Shown here in pieces: positions 11,035-22,600 of a stretch of 64,000 nucleotides of DNA (positions within the stretch are counted from its first letter, which is position 1; each line of letters begins with the position of its first letter). This stretch comes from Azorinus chamasolen (lineage: Eukaryota > Mollusca > Bivalvia > Cardiida > Solecurtidae), in contig OY755252.1 of assembly GCA_963576725.1 (NCBI GenBank), forward strand, positions 50,923,394 to 50,987,393, in the 5' to 3' direction. The notes under the pieces were generated by a model that was not told the DNA's origin, searched no databases, and saw nothing but the letters and a program-made list of their open reading frames with translations. Made by a program: the position numbers and the translations under genes.

Positions 11035-12242
11035 AATGGAAAAGTAGTAAAGTCAAGCAGGCAAAGCCACATGCAAGACGCAACCACCACCAAAACACCG
11101 ATAGACAGCATGACACACACACACACAACCACACACCAAAACGCACACGCACACACACATACGAAATGAACACAGAAAACACCAAAAGACACACAAGAAA
11201 CAGGGACAAACGTTCCACAACATGAACAAACCACAAGCAAAAAGACGCAAGGCAAACAAAAGGAAGGGTGACAAAGAGAGTACCGACTTGGCACGGTCAG
11301 CAGCAAAAACACCACTGGGGGTTTAAACCGGTTTACGGACGTCCTAACCTCACACTTCTCTCAAAGTCACCCTAGCTTTACAAATATTGTAAATAAAGGT
11401 ATCCCCGCTGGACTTACCCACAACATAGACGACGGTGAACACAGGACAACATGTAAAACATAGCATAATAACTGTGACAATCCGTCAAATATGTACTCAA
11501 TGGCTTTGCTGAAGTCAGAGCACCTGCAGGTAAGCCGTTAAGGGCACGACAGGGAAAAAATAATACATGAGTCTGGTAAGCTCCTCCTGTATCCAAGTTT
11601 AAGAGTATACCATCATAGAGTACTACCCTCGGCCTGTCATCGCGCAAGCAAAGAGGGAAGCGTAGCTACCGACTGTAAAAGGGTCGATAACCAAACATGC
11701 AGTGTGTTGCAATATAATAGGATCATAACCTTTCTTTTTAAATTTTTTAATGCGTTTTATAAACAAATCATGAAAATGGATATGACCCCGAATTTTCCTA
11801 AGTTTGTAGATAACATCCCCATAAAATTCTGGTTGAGAAATGCCTTGTCGCAGTAACGTCCGTAGATTGCAATTATATTTACTAATGAGAGGTAAATTTC
11901 GATAATAAAATTTAGAAAAGGTTTTCCGAAGTTTGTGATATCTGTAACCTTGCTTAAGAAGTTTATCAGTTATAACTAAATTACGTCTGTTAAAATCTTC
12001 AAGCAAAGAACAGGCTCGGGCAAACCTAATAAGTTGAGAAATATAAACACCATAAGATGTAGAACGTGGCACATCCCCATCTAGAAAAGGATAATTAACA
12101 ATTTTAAAATTAAAATCTTCTCTTTTATCGTATACTTTGGACGAAACTTTATCATTTGTAATTGAAAGATTCAAATCTAAAAATGAAGCATTAATGTCAG
12201 ATTGATTAGCTTTGTTTAAAGACAGTTCTTTTGGGTAGATTG
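11035..12242 (-). repeat. tandem unit 1 (truncated copy) of the Penelope-like element
   Basis: A direct duplicate of 12243-13448 with few differences, mainly in the (AC)n length near 11110-11160. Its RT part starts at IYPKELSLNK and continues to the shared stop at 11623. Because the junction is in frame, a chimeric open frame (11623-12366) fuses translated (TG)n tail of unit 2 to the RT C-terminus of unit 1; this is unlikely to be a functional protein. Confidence 0.9.
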
Positions 12243-13448
12243 AATGGAAAAGTAGTAAAGTCAAGCAGGCAAAGCCACATGCAAGACGCAACCACCACCA
12301 AAACACCGATAGACAGCATGACACACACACACACACACACAACCACACACCCAAACGCACACACACACGAAATGAACACAGAAAACACCAAAAGACACAC
12401 TAGAACCAGGAACAAACGTTCCACAACATGAACAAACCACAAGCAAAAAGACGCAAGGCAAACAAAAGGAAGGGTGACAAAGAGAGTACCGCCTTGGCAC
12501 GGTCAGCAGCAAAAACACCACAGGGGGTTTAAACCGGTTTACGGACGTCCTAACCTCACACTTCTCTCAAAGTCACCCTAGCTTTACAAATATTGTAAAT
12601 AAAGGTATCCCCGCTGGACTTACCCACAACATAGACGACGGTGAACACAGGACAATATGTAAAACATAGCATAATAACTGTGACAATCCGTCAAATATGT
12701 ACTCAATGACTTTGCTGAAGTCAGAGCACCTGCAGGTAAGCCGTTAAGGGCACGACAGGGAAAAAGTAATACATGAGTCTGGTAAGCTCCTCCTGTATCC
12801 AAGTTTAAGAGTATACCATCATAGAGTACTACCCTCGGCCTGTCATCGCGCAAGCAAAGAGGGAAGCGTAGCTACCGACTGTAAAAGGGTCGATAACCAA
12901 ACATGCAGTGTGTTGCAATATAATAGGATCATAACCTTTCTTTTTAAATGTTTTAATGCGTTTTATAAACAAATCATGAAAATGGATATGACCCCGAATT
13001 TTCCTAAGTTTGTAGATAACATCACCATAAAATTCTGGTTGAGAAATGCCTTGTCGCAGTAACGTCCGTAGATTGCAATTATATTTACTAATGAGAGGTA
13101 AATTTCGATAATAAAATTTAGAAAAGGTTTTCCGAAGTTTGTGATATCTGTAACCTTGCTTAAGAAGTTTATCAGTTATAACTAAATTACGTCTGTTAAA
13201 ATCTTCAAGCAAAGAACAGGCTCGGGCAAACCTAATAAGTTGAGAAATATAAACCCCATAAGATGTAGAACGTGGCACATCCCCATCTAGAAAAGGATAA
13301 TTAACAATTTTAAAATTAAAATCTTCTCTTTTATCGTATACTTTGGACGAAACTTTATCATTTATATTTGAAAGATTCAAATCTAAAAATGAAGCATTAA
13401 TGTCAGATTGATTAGCTTTGTTTAAAGACAGTTCTTTTGGGTAGATTG
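12243..13448 (-). repeat. tandem unit 2 of the Penelope-like element
   Basis: The partner of unit 1. It holds the 3' tail with (AC)n near 12318-12367 and the C-terminal third of the long RT copy. The start of the duplicated segment corresponds to the codons just after the RT catalytic region. Confidence 0.9.
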
Positions 13449-14196
13449 AAGAAACCATAGTATCAAAATAAGGATTATCTAAATTCAAAATATCGTCTAA
13501 ATACCTTGAAGTTTTATTAAAAGCATTAACAATATCAGTCTGTGTATCAGGTTTTAAGCTAAGCATAAAATCCCTCTCGTAGCAATACAAAAACAAATCT
13601 GCAACAAGAGGGGCACAATTTGTACCCATGGGTATACCAACAACTTGACGATATATTGTATCCCCATAACGCACAAATATATTATCTAAAAGAAAGGTAA
13701 GAGATCTACAAACATCAAGGCAAGTCCACATTGTGTAATGTTCAACTTCTGAATTCGAAAAGAATGAACGTTGAACATTACAAGCAATGAACATTTTGTT
13801 TTCTCTGGCAAAGGTTTTTTCTATTAATTTAATAAGTTTATCCTTTATAAGATGGTGAGGTAGAGTAGTATAGAGTGTAGAGAAATCATAAGAGCTCAGT
13901 AAAGAAATGTTATACTGTTCATTTTTAAGTTTTGTTAAAACATCATTTGAATTTTTTATGGACCAAACAACATTAATACCAGAATTTTCATATATTTTAT
14001 CACAGTAGCGTTTAACATGTTCTTTGATCGTAGTAAGACAGGACGTCAAAAGTATAGATAATTTAGTAGTGGTACAACAGCTAGAGTTGGCAATAAAACG
14101 CGACTTATAAGGGTTTTTATGTAGTTTCGGAATCCAGTACAAAGTAGAAAGTTTATGTTGTTTTATGTTAGGACCAGACTTAAAATTATTGCACAT
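12829..14196 (-). pseudogene. Penelope-like reverse transcriptase (long copy)
   Basis: A 455-codon frame. Motifs in order: YWIPKLHKNPYKSRFI (20-35), YDFSTLYTTLPH (103-114, first catalytic Asp), VGIPMGTNCAPLVADLF (186-202) and RYLDDILNLDNP (231-242, catalytic YLDD), then a conserved C-terminal domain with SYGVYISQLIRFARACS and GYRYHKLRKTFSKFYYR, ending in AMTGRG. All core RT residues are intact. The N-terminal part (YVLVPADKASNNVI) lies upstream at 14288-14396, separated by an in-frame stop near 14285 and a frameshift near 14215, so this copy is defective. The IPMGTNCAP and YLDD style is closest to Penelope-like RTs, but no GIY-YIG endonuclease follows. It could instead be an unclassified relative. 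Confidence 0.75.
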
Positions 14197-14396
14197 TTTT
14201 ACATGTTCCGAGACTATATATTTGAACTGTTATATAAGTTTTTGAATCAGTTAGCTCCTTCTTTAAAACATCAACATAATACAATCTTCAAATAATGATT
14301 ACATTGTTTGATGCCTTGTCAGCAGGAACAAGAACATAATCTGAATGAAAATTAGAAATGTTTTTCTTCAAGTAGCGAAATGTAACTCTAGGTGAA

Positions 14397-15751
14397 CCCG
14401 ATTTTGCATCAAGGACTGAGAAATAGCGCGCACCAGAAAGGTCAGAGGCTACTTCCTCAAGTGTTCTCATTGGGTAGTGAGGTCGTAAAAGTGCGTCATT
14501 CAAATGCTTTGGGTCAATGCAAATGCGTAATTTGCCTGTTTTTGGTTTTTCTACGCAAACAAGAGGGTTGACCCACTCTGTAGGTTCTTTAACCTTGACA
14601 ATGATAGATTGCCTTTCCATGTTATCTAGCACTTCCTTGAGCTTTTGCTTAAGTGCATGGGGAACTCGTCTTGGAGGGTTGACCACAGGGATTGCGTCTG
14701 GGCGCAGCTGCAGTCTGCACTCGCCCGGGAGAAGACCAATAGCTTCAAATAAGTCTGCATATTCTGTCTTAATGTCATGTTTAAGATCAGTTTTGTCAAC
14801 GGCATATGTGAGCTTGATAAGCTCGAGCTCAACTGATGTGTTCAAGCTGAGAAGGGGTTGAGAAGTTGTGTCTACTACATAGAACTTTGTAACAATTCTC
14901 TTATCTTTGTATCTACATGGCAAGTCTATTGTGCCAAGCACACTGAGAGAATCACCGGTGTATGAGGTCAAGTTATGCGGGGGTACAGCTAAGGGACCAT
15001 GAGCCTTAAGCTGCTTGTAAATACTGCATGGCAGTACGTTGACCATGGAACCAGTGTCAAGCTTAAAATTGACTGGTTTGTTTGTGGGACCTAATAAGAG
15101 AGTAATGTGTGCCTGTGAAGCCAAATTACCTGTGCTCTTTATGGTATCCACAAAATAACTGCTCTCATCCTCACTCGAAGAAATATCCTGGCTCACTTGC
15201 AACTCATTCACTTTGTTTGATTTGCACACAGATGCAAAATGGTTCCACTTGTTACAGATGTGGCATTGTTTTCCCTTTGCGGGACACTTGTCAGTGTTCC
15301 AGTGAGCGTTTCCACAGTTTTGACACTTTCTAATGGACTGTTTCTGTCCTTTTCGTTTATCCGTCTTATTCACGGTCTTGTGTCGTCTGCCGCCATTTGC
15401 ATTCGCGTCGTCACGCTGACGTCGGATGTGGTCTACTGATCCAGACGCACCATAGAGTGGTTCTCCAGAAGCCTGCATTGTCCGAAGCTGTTCTCTGGAA
15501 TATTCGTAATTTTGGGCGATTTGGATAGCTTTATCCAGAGTCAAATTCTTGCCCTCGTTGATTAGTTTCTCATGTAATCTTCCTGAAGTCGTCCCGAATA
15601 CTATCCGGTCACGGATCATTTCGTCTGTCTTTTCCTCGTAATCACAGTCCTTAGAGGCTAGCTGTAATTTTGTAACGAATGATTCAATTCCGTCCGCTCC
15701 TTGAACAATATTGCTGAACTTAAATCTGGCAAATATTGGGTTCAGTTTGGG
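14397..15751 (-). pseudogene. gypsy gag C-terminus, protease and RT N-terminus
   Basis: Starting at the MITE boundary, the frame gives the gag capsid end (NPIFARFKF), two zinc knuckles (C150-x2-C-x3-H-x5-C and C170-x2-C-x4-H-x4-C), an aspartic protease with the catalytic DTG at 239-241 (KLDTGSMVNVLP), and the RT N-terminus (EWVNPLVCVEKP, LRICIDPKHLN, YFSVLDAKSG). Gag and pol are in one frame here. The frame then runs 35 codons into the inserted Penelope-like element before a stop, producing a chimeric 494-codon ORF (14288-15772) that should not be read as one protein. Confidence 0.9.
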
Positions 15752-16446
15752 CAAAGACCTATGATAACACACAGATAAGCAACTTAGACAACTCTCACCA
15801 AGTCTCGCGGCAAATGTACCAAATCACGCAAAGTCACGTTTGCAAATATCTCTAGTTGTAAGAAAGGCTCATGAAATATAAACATATCATTGTGTAGAAC
15901 AATTATTCAGCTACAATATGGTACCTTGATTGTTAAAATCGGTCCACAAACAAAAAAGTTTTGTGCAAAGACCCAACCCACCTGTCTGAATTGAAATCTA
16001 TTTATTTTGATGAAAATTACCTTAGTTTGCAATTAAAAATCAAGATTTCTAAAGATTTGCATACTTTCTTCAAAATAATATGGTATCATTTAATTGGAAA
16101 ACGATTATAAATACTATTAATACAATTTTTATCACAGATAAAACTTTTGTTTTTCAGTAGTTTATAAAATATAAGAGTTTGCCACGTGCTGAAATAAGGT
16201 ATGATTTTAACGTGTACAAAATCAAACAAAGTCACGTTTGCAAATATCTCGGATGGTAAGAAAAACTCGGGAAATATAAGCATATCATTGTGTAGTGCAA
16301 CTATAAAGCTACAATATGATACCTGGATTGTTAAAATCTGTTCACAAACAAAAAAGTTTAATGCAAAGAACCAAACCACCTATCAGAATAAAGTTCTCCT
16401 GGTGTTATACAGTAGTTTCTTATCTATGTGTTATCATAGGTCTTTG
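15752..16446. mobile_element. MITE inserted in gypsy gag, 7-bp target duplication
   Basis: Inverted ends CAAAGACCTATGATAACACA (left) and its near-exact complement (right) are flanked by GTTTGGG at 15745-15751 and 16447-16453. Removing the element and one duplication restores a continuous gag frame across VQPK/LNPIFAR, which proves the boundaries. Inside, a ~180-bp segment (15822-16000) is repeated with divergence at 16220-16395. An isolated copy of the same terminus occurs at about 44254-44273. No transposase. A 7-bp duplication does not single out one superfamily. Confidence 0.85.
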
Positions 16447-16714
16447 GTTTGGGCTGAACATATTCCTTATACTTTTTAAAGAATGTCTCAGGTTTCTTTG
16501 CGTCTTCAGCACTTACGTCTTTCCAAGTGTGCCGTATGTCTCTGCCTTTATCCCCCACCCACAACAGGAGATACGAAGCTTTTTCCTCGTTGTTTTTTTC
16601 CTTGAGGGGGCCAGTGAACATGAATTCTGCATGGCGTTGGAATTTTTCCCAAGCCTCTGGCAAATTTGTGCTGTTCCAGTCCATCTGGGGAATGCTAGCA
16701 CCAATTAACTCCAT
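16447..16714 (-). pseudogene. gypsy gag N-terminus
   Basis: The frame starts with ATG at 16714 (MELIGASIPQMDW), 39 bp downstream of the LTR in element direction, and continues through WEKFQRHAEFMF and WVGDKGRDIRHTW, a typical Ty3/gypsy capsid start. It is cut at the MITE junction at 16446; the rest of gag continues below 15751. The protein would form the retrotransposon particle shell. Confidence 0.85.
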
Positions 16715-16737
16715 TATGTTACACAGATGTAAAGTTC

Positions 16738-16753
16738 TGCACTTCTGACACCA
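16738..16753 (-). other. gypsy primer-binding site
   Basis: On the minus strand TGGTGTCAGAAGTGC directly follows the LTR end. TGG pairs with the tRNA CCA tail, as expected for a (-) strand primer site. The tRNA species was not determined. Confidence 0.6.
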
Positions 16754-16930
16754 TGTAATGTTTGTTAGATCCGAAATCTAAAGCAGGATGCATACAAGAG
16801 TCGAAGAACGTGTGTACAGTTCTAACATTTAATATAGACTGAAGCTGTAGGCGGCTAGCGCGGGAAATACAGAGATAAGCAAAGGTCAGCATGCATAGAC
16901 TAGCCACAGATGGCTTAACATATCATTACA
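16754..16930 (-). repeat. gypsy 5' LTR (177 bp)
   Basis: Bounded by TGTAATG and CATTACA, a perfect 7-bp terminal inversion in TG..CA form, and placed exactly between the flank and the primer-binding site. No second LTR was found in the window, so identity between LTRs, and hence age, cannot be judged. Confidence 0.6.
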
Positions 16931-17012
16931 ATACACAGTTTACATTGGCTTAAAAAATATTCACAATGAAGAACATATTCCAAAATAGGGAATTAATATA
17001 ATACATAAATAA

Positions 17013-17986
17013 TTGAACTGCTCTGATCTAATATTTCGACCACTAAGGGCCTTTTTCAAAGATTATCATGTCAAAATACACGTCACATTTTTAGCTCCAC
17101 TTTTTCAAAAAGTGGAGCTATTGTCATGACCCTCTCGTCGGCGTCGGCGTCGGCGTCGGCCCGACGCCGACGTCGGCGTCGGCGTTGGTTAACCTTTTTT
17201 GTTAAGGTCCTTTTCTCAGAAACCATCAAAGATATTTGGTTCATATTTGGTATGTATGTTTACTATCACAAGGGAAACCCATTTCACAAGGGTAGGTAAC
17301 CCTAAACTTAATTTTGCCATAGTTATGCCCCTTTTTCGACTTAGAATTTTCATTGTTGGTTAAGTTTTATGTTCAGGTCCATGTCTCAGAAACTGTCCAA
17401 GATATTTGGTTCATCTTTGGTATACATATTAACTATTACAAGGGGGGCCCATTTCACAAGGGCAGGTAACCCTAAAATTAATTTTGCTGTTGTTATCTCC
17501 CCTTTCTGACTTGGTCTTCAACTACACTATCCAGCACCTTTTTGTTAAGGTCCTTTTCTCAGAAACCATCAAAAATATATGGTTCATATTTGGTATGTAT
17601 GTTTACTATCACAAGGGGAACCCATTTCACAAGGGTAGGTAATCCTAAAATTAATTTTGCCATAGTTATGCCCCTTTTTCGACTTAGAATTTTCATTGTT
17701 GGTTAAGTTTTATGTTCAGGTCCATGTCTCAGAAACTGTCCAAGATATTTGGTTCATCTTTGGTATACATATTAACTATTACAAGGGGGGCCCATTTCAC
17801 AAGGGCAGGTAACCCTAAAATTAATTTTGCTGTTGTTATCTCCCCTTTCTGACTTAGACTTCCACTACACTATCCAGCACTAATGAAAGTGGAGCGCGCT
17901 GTCTGCGGACAGCTCTTGTTGTTACATGCATTCAGCCATTAAATCAAAGAGAATAGTGGTCGAAATATTAGATCAGAGCAGTTCAA
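17013..17986. mobile_element. palindromic MITE split by a hairpin-capped element
   Basis: Perfect 31-bp inverted arms at 17013-17043 and 17956-17986 (key core TTGAACTGCTCTGATC) enclose about 50 bp on one side and 35 bp on the other of a second element at 17093-17920. Without it, the unit would be a short hairpin MITE of roughly 145 bp. Confidence 0.7.
17093..17920 (+). mobile_element. hairpin-capped Helitron-like element, family H1
   Basis: The 5' cap hairpin is AGCTCCAC plus a T run folding on AAAAAGTGGAGCT. A (GTCGGC)n-type microsatellite follows (17135-17190), then four core repeats of about 170 bp (landmark GATATTTGGTTCAT at 17231, 17401 and 17744, with a variant at 17574), then a 3' hairpin GCTGTCTGCGGACAGC and terminal TCTTGTT. 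A shorter copy is at 38662-39110. Non-coding. Confidence 0.7.
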
Positions 17987-19139
17987 GTATAAACAATATT
18001 CATCAAATAACGTTATATAAGCTGCGTGAACAACGTTGACGTACAGATAGCCATTCCGATATTTTTCGAACGGTAAATAATTTAATCGCCCATGCCTAGA
18101 TTTACGATAATCAAAAAACGGTTGACATAAATTGAAAAAAAAAAAAATATTTTGAGAAAATTCTTTTACCATCATTGAAAGTGTGATATATCGTAAGTTA
18201 GAATGTTCTTGCATTAAATAACAACAGAAACTTTATTTTTTTTAAAAAATAAAACGTTGTGTATGTCGTATTTAGTGAGCAAATTCATTGTACAGCTTCA
18301 TTACCGAGGCAGGCAAGTAGCGCAGGTTGCAACTTTGTCAATTTCTCTTGTATTTTTAAAAGAATGACAGTGAAAGATGTCTGTACAAGGTTTTGCTTTG
18401 AGTGGACTTCTCTAAGTGCCACGTTCAGGGTGTCTGGGTAGAAAACCGAGGGTGAATCTTCTTCATCTTCTTTGAGGTCCTTTAAATCTACATCTACTTC
18501 GGCCACACATATTTTTGCGACACACATATTTTAGTAACTCAGTGATCTGCTGAGACGGGGACAAATGTCTTACTTGGCCTCAAAAGGCAATCATTGTGGA
18601 TAAAGGAGAAACTGTCAAAGTTCAGGACCAACAGTAAATGCATGCAAATTACTAGATGCGATATCGTAGCTGTAAGACTGATAATGACTAGCGTCCAGTT
18701 TACTATTTAGGAATAGAGCTACGTTATCGTATCTAGCAAATTACCTGTCATTGAGGGGAGTGTATAAGTCGACTAGTCCTTCATAGAAAGCCGCCTCATA
18801 TGCTAATATCAACATTTCCATTCATTATTATTGATATTTTACAGTTTTCAGTTTCTGGCAGATGCAACATCTTTCACTTTTTCAAGAAAATCCGGGGCGG
18901 AACGATTCAAGAGACATATTGAGCAAAATAAGTATGTTTGACCACATGTAAATAAGGCGTTTATGCCAGGCAAATTTAATTATAGTTCGGACCAGTAGAT
19001 AATGACTAGATATAATGTTTAGCAATCTTCTTTTATTATTGTATTTACAGCTGCAGACATCTATGTTTCATGTACACGAATATGTACATGAATAAATATA
19101 TATGTTCATCAATAAATATATGTTCATAGATGAATCCTG
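17987..19139. other. unannotated stretch with one weak open frame
   Basis: Apparently single-copy within this window. An 80-codon minus-strand frame (18285-18527) encodes an acidic stretch (DLKDLKEDEEDSP) followed by a leucine-rich segment; it could be an exon of an unknown gene, but no splice partners or homology were recognised. Confidence 0.3.
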
Positions 19140-19341
19140 CAGGGCTTTTTCTCTCTTAATTGGGAAGGGGCCTTAGCCTGCTGATTTTGGGAAGAATTAT
19201 TGCTAAAATTGCTGATTTGGGAAACAAAAAAGCTGGTGTAAGTTTGGATTTTAGGGAAAACTGCATGATTTTAAAGAAATTTTCAATTGGGAATTAAGGG
19301 GCCTTTTACAGACCTCTGTTATAGAAGGTGAAAAACCCCTG
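19140..19341. mobile_element. small CAGGG-ended MITE (202 bp)
   Basis: Inverted ends CAGGGCTTTTTC and GAAAAACCCCTG (one mismatch) are flanked by TCCTG at 19135-19139 and 19342-19346. Same terminus type and 5-bp duplication as the elements at 686-2287 and 53698-55104. Confidence 0.65.
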
Positions 19342-19429
19342 TCCTGAAATATTATGTACTTGAATTATTATTTTCCTTATATGTATTTGAAATGTACTTG
19401 AAAGAATCACTCTGAAATAAACAGTTTTT

Positions 19430-19605
19430 TCAGTTTTATTACTGGCAGTCAGCATTCAATAATGCCTTTGGCCATTTACACAATAAATTATCAAATATGG
19501 CAAAGACAAACAATTACATACATTTCAATATCCACAACTCAAACAAAGAAATGACAAAATATCGCACACATATAATATACATATTCTTTATGCTCACATT
19601 AAGAT
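19430..19605 (-). other. LINE 3' untranslated region
   Basis: The region below the LINE stop codon, of the length expected for a LINE 3' tail. The exact element end was not fixed; no convincing poly-A tail or target duplication was found. Confidence 0.35.
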
Positions 19606-22600
19606 TTATGGGGCAGTTAGCATTTCAAGGGAGTTTTTGCGTACTTTAAATGCTTCGTTGACATACTTAGCTATTTTGAAGATTATCTTTTTATTTTCAG
19701 AAGACATAATTCTACAGAATTTGTTAATTGACGGCCATGATGTATAATTATTTCCTAAGATAGAAGAACGAAGGGCGGAATATTTTGGGCAGCAAAGTAG
19801 AAAATGATATTCTGATTCAACTACATTACAAGTACATAATTTACATATGCGTTCATGTCTCGTGACACCGGTAAATCTTCCAGACTCTATTTCTAGATTG
19901 TGTGATGTTAATCTAAAGGATGTCAATTGTCTACGTAAAACATCATCTTTAATATAGGTTAAGTAGTTCTCAAAACAAAAAGTTGTTTTATATTTTTTGT
20001 AGTAATCAAGCTTAGATGTATTACTTAGTAACATGTTCCATGTTTGGGAATACTGATCGTGGATCCTAGATTTAAATTCTAAAGGTGATGGTGTCATAAC
20101 ATTCATATTGTCCCAAACGTATCCGAAACCAAGTCGATCTAGAATTGCTTTTACATGTTTTGTCCAGGATTTTGAGTTCATATCACTGACTTGTTCGTTA
20201 AAAATTCTAAAGATCGGCAAAGTTTGGTTTTTGATAATTTTTGACCAATATCGAAGTGCACGCTCCTTTGCCAGTTCTGTTAACGGAAGTCTTCCTAATT
20301 CCCCATATACAGCTACGTTTGGAGTTTGTTGTCTCACTCCTAGAATACGTTTACAAAATTTTAAATGCAGTTTATCTATCTCTTTTATTTCATAAACTCC
20401 CCAGACTTCCGAACCATATAAAAGTATAGGCATAACAAGTGAATCAAACATTGATAATTTTGTTTTGATGTCTAATTGAACTCTGTCAAAAATTGATAAC
20501 AATCTGTTGTATGCAATAAGAGCTTGGTCACAAAGAGATGTTACAGCTTCTTTCATATTACCAGTGTAGTGAAATTTTATACCTAAGTAATTAAATGAGT
20601 CAACAATTTCTAGTTTTTCGCCATCTATAAACCATTCGTTGTCAATATGTTGCTTACGAGCTTGAAAAATACAAATTTTTGTCTTATTTGTATTAATTTT
20701 CAATGACCATTTTGTTGAGAATCTATGGATACAGTCAAGTTGTGTCTGTAAACTAACTGGATCAGTCATAAATAAGGCAATATCATCCGCATACAAAAGC
20801 ATATACAAAGACAAGTAATTCAGATCATTTTCAGTAAGACTGTTCAAGTCTAGGTTATTGCTTACATCATTAATAAAGAGGATAAATAATATCGGCGAGA
20901 GTGGTTCCCCTTGCTTCAATCCAAGCGTTACATCGAAAAACTCTGAATAATTAATGTTAGGATACAATTTAACACATGATTTAACATTTTTATACATAGA
21001 CTTAAGCATCGTTATCAATTTACAGCTTACACCAGAATTAAAAAGTTTCATCCACAATGCGTCTCTGTTGACTGTATCGAAAGCTTTCTCGTAATCAATG
21101 AAAGCACAATATAATTTAGATTTATTCCGTATCACTTTCTGAATAATGGAATGTAAAATAAAAATGCAATCAACTGTACTGTGATTTTCCCTAAAGCCAA
21201 ATTGATTTTCATTAAAAACACTTTCAGACTCACACCAACTGTTTAATCTATTTCTGATTATCAAAGAAAACAGTTTAGCTACCGGTAATATATTCACAAG
21301 TGTAATCCCTCTGTAGTTACCCGGGTCTCCACTGTCCCCTTTCTTAAATATCGGTACAATGACACCGTTACACCAGCTATCGGGATATATCCCAGAGTCA
21401 TATATCTTATTGAATATCGGAAGTATATATGGACTAATGAAATCCTTACAATCGATAAAGAAGTCCGCAACATTACCGTTATAATCGCTACTCTTATTTC
21501 TTTTAAGCGTACTTATACTATTTAAAATTTCTTCTATAGTAAAAGGACAGTCAAGTTCCTCAATGTGAATATCTGCGTGCTCAGTGTTTATATTATTCTC
21601 ATCGTGTCGAATGTTGCCGAATGAAATATTTGAGAGTGATTTGAAATGTTCAGCAAACTCAGTTAAAGATAGGTCAGAATAACAGTTTTTCTTCTTGTTT
21701 TTATACTTATCTATATACTTCCAAAATTTGCGAGGACTGCTTTTACTTAGGCATGTCATTTTTTGTTTTTCTTTAAAATTGTACGATCTTTTTGCTTTAC
21801 GTTTAGCTTCATTAAACGCTTTTCTGCTGTTCAAAAAGTTTAACCTGTTTTCTTCAGTTGGATTGGATTTGAAATCTCTTTTAATTCTATAAAAAACAGT
21901 TTTCGCCTGTCTGCAGGTATTGTTAAACCAGTGTGATTTCATCTTGTTAGTATGATTTGGGCGTACATTAAACGTCCTTCCATGTACCTGAAAGGATATG
22001 TCATATATTAAATCACTTAATTTGTTTATACAGGAATTAGTATCAGTTTCATCAGATAAAAATTGTTGTGTTATCTCATCAAACAGATACTGATTTTCAT
22101 TTAGAGAATTTATCAATATATCAGTGTCAGTATCCCTCCAAATGATTTTATCGTATGTCAGTATATCATTGTGGTAAAAGAAAGCATTCTCAACTTGTAA
22201 TGAGAATTCAATAGCAGAATGGTCCGAAAATTCATTTGTATCAAGTACTTTCATGTTCGAAATACAAGCAAAATTGTCGTAACTAGTTATCAAGTAATCA
22301 ACAACACTAGTTGCACGTCTGTTACGTGACATACCATGATATGTAAAATCACCAGGTTCCAATCGTCCATTTGCAATGACAATGTTGTTCTCTTTACACA
22401 TTGATAACAACTTTCGCCCATACCCGTTTACACAATTATCTTTAGATTTTCTACATGGTATAGACTGATCCGGCAATGCGCTGATTGGTAAATCAACATA
22501 GCGGTCAAGATTGGAATGTACTACAAAGTCCGAGCGATCACCAGTCCGTGCATTGAAATCACCTGTCAAATACACATCGCCGCTATAGCTGTATTTCATT

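Larger units (their letters stand above)
11035..14396 (-). mobile_element. Penelope-like RT element inserted in gypsy RT, partial tandem dimer
   Basis: The insertion lies between the gypsy DAKSG and YWSIKL codons, on the same strand as gypsy. Reading from high to low coordinates: a 5'-truncated long copy (14396 to 12243) encoding a reverse transcriptase, then a second copy (12242 to 11035) further truncated to the RT C-terminus and 3' tail. The two 1.2-kb units (12243-13448 and 11035-12242) are nearly identical and both end in an (AC)n tract. Head-to-tail partial copies are typical of Penelope-like elements. No GIY-YIG domain is visible, and no clear target duplication (at most 1 bp). Class assignment rests on RT motif style. 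Confidence 0.65.
9098..16930 (-). mobile_element. Ty3/gypsy LTR retrotransposon, broken by two insertions
   Basis: In the element's direction (high to low coordinates) it has a 177-bp 5' LTR, primer-binding site, gag with zinc knuckles, aspartic protease, reverse transcriptase, RNase H and integrase. Gag is interrupted by a MITE at 15752-16446 and RT by a Penelope-like element at 11035-14396. A frameshift lies near 10430 between RT and RNase H. No 3' LTR was found below 9098, so the 3' end is lost or diverged. The integrase segment YYSRFFEV and the short LTR would suit a Mag-like lineage; this is a weak assignment. The copy is dead as an autonomous element. Confidence 0.85.

Noticed and set aside
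10931..11315. Overlapping minus-strand frames rich in Val, Cys and Phe near the (AC)n tracts, repeated at 12206-12521
   Set aside because: They read through (TG)n microsatellite and tail sequence of the Penelope-like element in several frames; no domain and no reason to be translated.
11035..12242. Hammerhead ribozyme in the Penelope-like tail, as found in several such elements
   Set aside because: The conserved CTGATGA and GAAA core was looked for by eye on the minus strand and not found; a covariance-model search would be needed to be sure.
14288..15772. A single 494-residue protein combining gag, protease, RT and an unusual C-terminus
   Set aside because: The last 35 codons belong to the inserted Penelope-like element and the first few to the MITE terminus, so the frame is a chance read-through at both insertion borders.
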